From contig NZ_DURI01000053.1 in NCBI RefSeq assembly GCF_012837295.1, positions 1 to 42,668 of the forward strand: a stretch of DNA of 42,668 nt, given 5' to 3'. Of the stretch, positions 41,086 through 42,668 are shown piece by piece. Source of the stretch: Corynebacterium sp. (GTDB lineage Bacteria > Actinomycetota > Actinomycetes > Mycobacteriales > Mycobacteriaceae). A program made the translations under genes and the position numbers. Below the pieces are notes generated by a model. The model did not search any database. It had not been told where the DNA came from and was given only the letters and a program-made list of their open reading frames with translations. How positions within the stretch are numbered: position 1 is the first letter of the stretch; every line of letters starts with the position of its first letter.

Positions 41086-42294
41086 ATGGTCGTCTTGAGC
41101 GAGTACTCCTTCGTGGATCTCGACCTCACCGGTCGCCAAGCCGCAGCACTGCAGCGAACCGGTTTCGTCACCGTCAGCCCCCTCGCCGGTGATTCCTGGC
41201 GGGTGACGGCGTCATCCTTCGTCGGGTCGCTGGTGGTCGATGGCGTCGAATTGCTGATTCGCCCGAAGATCAACGCCGAAAATCTGTTTCTTCTGCTGGA
41301 GCCCGGGCTTCCTCCAAACGCGTGGCGCCGAGAATCCTTCGACTACGGCGCCTCCCCGGATCTGCTGCCGGCCGTGATTTCCTTCTTCGCCAAAACCGTC
41401 GAGACGACTTTGGGCCGCGGAATACTGCGGTCGTACGAGTCGCGCCGCGATGATTTGATCGCACTGCGGGGCCGCATGGATTTCACCGGGCAGTTTCGGA
41501 TGGGAGGGACATCGTCCCCCGTGGCCTGCAGCTTCGACGAGTACTCGCAAAACACGCCGGAAAATCGGGCACTCAAGGCCGCGGTCCGAAAGTCGCTGCG
41601 TGCACCACGCATCTCCCCTGCGATCCGTCGGCTTTTGTTGGGGCACGTTTCCGCTCTGGAGGACGTCGATGACGTTTCGGTCTCCCCCGGCGACATCGAC
41701 GCCATCACATGGAATCGACTCAATCAGCACTATGAGCCGGCATTGCGGCTCGCTCGGCTCATCCTCGCCAACCTGACTTTGATGGACACCGAAGGCGCCA
41801 ACTCTGCGCAATCCTTCACGGTGGACATGAATGATCTATTCCAGCGGTTCGTGACCGAACGCCTGCGACGGGTGCTTCGCGGACGGGCCATCGTCAAGGG
41901 CGAACCGACCCACCACCTCGGCGTGGGTCGCCAAATCCCGATGCAGCCGGATCTCGTCTTCACCTCGACCGATGGCGCCACCAATTTCGTCGGCGACGTC
42001 AAGTACAAGATCACCACCGACGCCCGAGCCCGGAGCCAGGACTACTACCAGCTCCTCGCGTACGTCACGTCCCTCGGCCTGCCCGAGGGGATCCTCATCT
42101 ACTGCGGCTCGGACCCCGGGGGCTCGCAAAGGACCGTGCGGATCCGCAACACCGACAAGAGACTCACCGTGCACGCACTCGATTTATCGGGAACCCCCGC
42201 TCAGGTCGAGGATCAGATCCATTCACTCGCGGACGGAGTGACGGCCGCCATGCACCGTGCACGCACCCGCGCGGAGCATTCGAATCGACAGTGA
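41086..42294 (+). CDS. mcrC: McrC-like nuclease subunit
   Basis: A 402-residue McrC-family protein, the nuclease partner of McrB. The N-terminal region is the McrB-binding part (VDGVELLIRPKINAENLFLLL, ILRSYESRRDDLIALRGRMD and DEYSQNTPENRALKAAVR, all typical of McrC). The C-terminal PD-(D/E)xK site is QPDLVF near residue 287 and FVGDVKYK near 303, with the helix DYYQLLAYV after it. All catalytic residues are present, so it should be active. It begins 5 nt after the mcrB stop, has only a weak ribosome site, and is probably translated by coupling. Confidence 0.9.
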   Translation: MVVLSEYSFVDLDLTGRQAAALQRTGFVTVSPLAGDSWRVTASSFVGSLVVDGVELLIRPKINAENLFLLLEPGLPPNAWRRESFDYGASPDLLPAVISFFAKTVETTLGRGILRSYESRRDDLIALRGRMDFTGQFRMGGTSSPVACSFDEYSQNTPENRALKAAVRKSLRAPRISPAIRRLLLGHVSALEDVDDVSVSPGDIDAITWNRLNQHYEPALRLARLILANLTLMDTEGANSAQSFTVDMNDLFQRFVTERLRRVLRGRAIVKGEPTHHLGVGRQIPMQPDLVFTSTDGATNFVGDVKYKITTDARARSQDYYQLLAYVTSLGLPEGILIYCGSDPGGSQRTVRIRNTDKRLTVHALDLSGTPAQVEDQIHSLADGVTAAMHRARTRAEHSNRQ

Positions 42295-42394
42295 TCGGGA
42301 CATTGTGGCCGTCGGCTCGACGGGTGACGGCGGCGTCGTAAAGCAACGCCCGCCGACGGTGAAATTGCCCCTCGCACCCGGACCCCGACAGGCG

Positions 42395-42400
42395 CATAAT
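42395..42400 (+). promoter_or_regulatory. Candidate -10 box of the VOC gene
   Basis: CATAAT within GGCGCATAATGTGAGG, 47 nt before the ATG. The preceding gap (42295-42390) holds one GCTTTACGACG motif (minus strand) and no gene. Confidence 0.45.
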
Positions 42401-42447
42401 GTGAGGCACGCCACTCACCTTGGCGTCCACGAGCGAAGGAGCCGACC

Positions 42448-42668
42448 ATGGCCAACCTGTCCACCTACATCGCATTCCCCGGCAACGCTGCGGAGGCATT
42501 CGCCCACTACCACGAGGTGTTCGGGGGCGATCTGAACCTGATGAAGTACGGCGACAACGAACCGATGGAGGGCATGCCCTTCGAGCCGGACCCGAACCTG
42601 GTCGCCCACGCGAAGCTGGACCTGCCCGGCGGCACCATCACCGGCGGCGACGGCATGCCCGGCGAGGA
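42448..42668 (+). CDS. VOC-superfamily (PhnB-like) protein, 3' end outside window
   Basis: The first 73 residues of a PhnB/glyoxalase-fold protein: MANLSTYIAFPGNAAEAFAH then HYHEVFGGDLNLMKYGDNE, the usual opening of PhnB-type VOC domains, in which the first helix carries AEAFxxYxxVFGG. AAGGAG lies 6 nt before the ATG. The gene runs off the window and is therefore missing from the ORF track. Function of PhnB-like proteins is mostly unknown. Confidence 0.85.
   Translation, partial: MANLSTYIAFPGNAAEAFAHYHEVFGGDLNLMKYGDNEPMEGMPFEPDPNLVAHAKLDLPGGTITGGDGMPGE

Noticed and set aside
38330-42294. Type I or II restriction-modification system
   Set aside because: No methyltransferase or specificity gene is adjacent; MNTADRS and the McrC nuclease pattern point to a type IV McrBC system.

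Overview
The window is 42.7 kb of very GC-rich DNA (roughly 70% by eye) with dense, mostly single-exon bacterial genes. It looks like a chromosome segment of a Corynebacterium or a close Mycobacteriales relative. Supporting signs are an exact corynebacterial McbR operator (TAGAC-N6-GTCTA) in front of an AecD/MalY-type C-S lyase, a GuaB1-type IMP dehydrogenase relative, a FadB2-like dehydrogenase, a flavoprotein/diacylglycerol-kinase pair arranged like Rv2251-Rv2252 of M. tuberculosis, many small lipoproteins, and many start codons that sit 6-7 nt after a TANNNT -10 box (leaderless mRNAs). No tRNA, rRNA, CRISPR, prophage or IS element was recognised.

Layout. 1-3.9 kb: the 3' part of a P1B-type metal ATPase and an ABC exporter. 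3.9-8.3 kb: a small hypothetical gene, a 0.4 kb gap, a lipid-kinase/AGPS-like flavoprotein operon on the minus strand, then aecD with its McbR box and a strong terminator. 8.4-14 kb (minus): secreted PAP2 phosphatase, fadB2, a lipoprotein/ABM-monooxygenase pair, and a BCCT transporter whose substrate site is unusual. 14.1-16.6 kb: DUF1275 membrane protein, gamma-carbonic anhydrase, and a DUF2752/CD225 membrane pair. 16.8-24.5 kb: lipoprotein, nicotinamidase, hotdog thioesterase, DUF808 membrane protein, YchJ-like SEC-C protein, ZupT, DUF3592-like protein, PIG-L deacetylase and GuaB1. 24.6-30.2 kb (plus): SDR, tandem duplicated MFS exporters, small membrane and lipoproteins, NmrA-like reductase. 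30.3-38.1 kb: DUF5701, a PQQ-type sugar dehydrogenase lipoprotein, a tocopherol-cyclase-like/DJ-1-like coupled pair, YjdM, two divergent lipoproteins and a PEP-mutase/isocitrate-lyase-like enzyme. 38.3-42.3 kb: a two-gene McrBC-type restriction (defence) operon with a large, poorly recognised N-terminal region on the McrB-like protein. The window ends in a VOC/PhnB-like gene.

Most genes are housekeeping or accessory metabolism and transport. Only the McrBC block looks like a mobile defence module. Small operons are tightly coupled, with GTGA or ATGA stop/start overlaps at 5409, 17382 (probably not used), 18841, 22281 and 34128, and TAGTG at 11780.

The most unusual signal is not a gene. A dispersed short motif, GCTTNNCGACG (dominant form GCTTKRCGACG), occurs about 28 times by hand count on both strands in genes and gaps, far above what base composition predicts. 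It often forces a rare Leu codon (CTT), and it is absent from the McrBC genes. Other points worth a second look are the altered aromatic box of the BCCT transporter, a 13-nt tandem repeat that starts exactly at the fadB2 stop codon, direct repeats in the yjdM leader, an RG-rich insert in the YchJ-like protein, and a prion-like repeat region in the CD225 protein.
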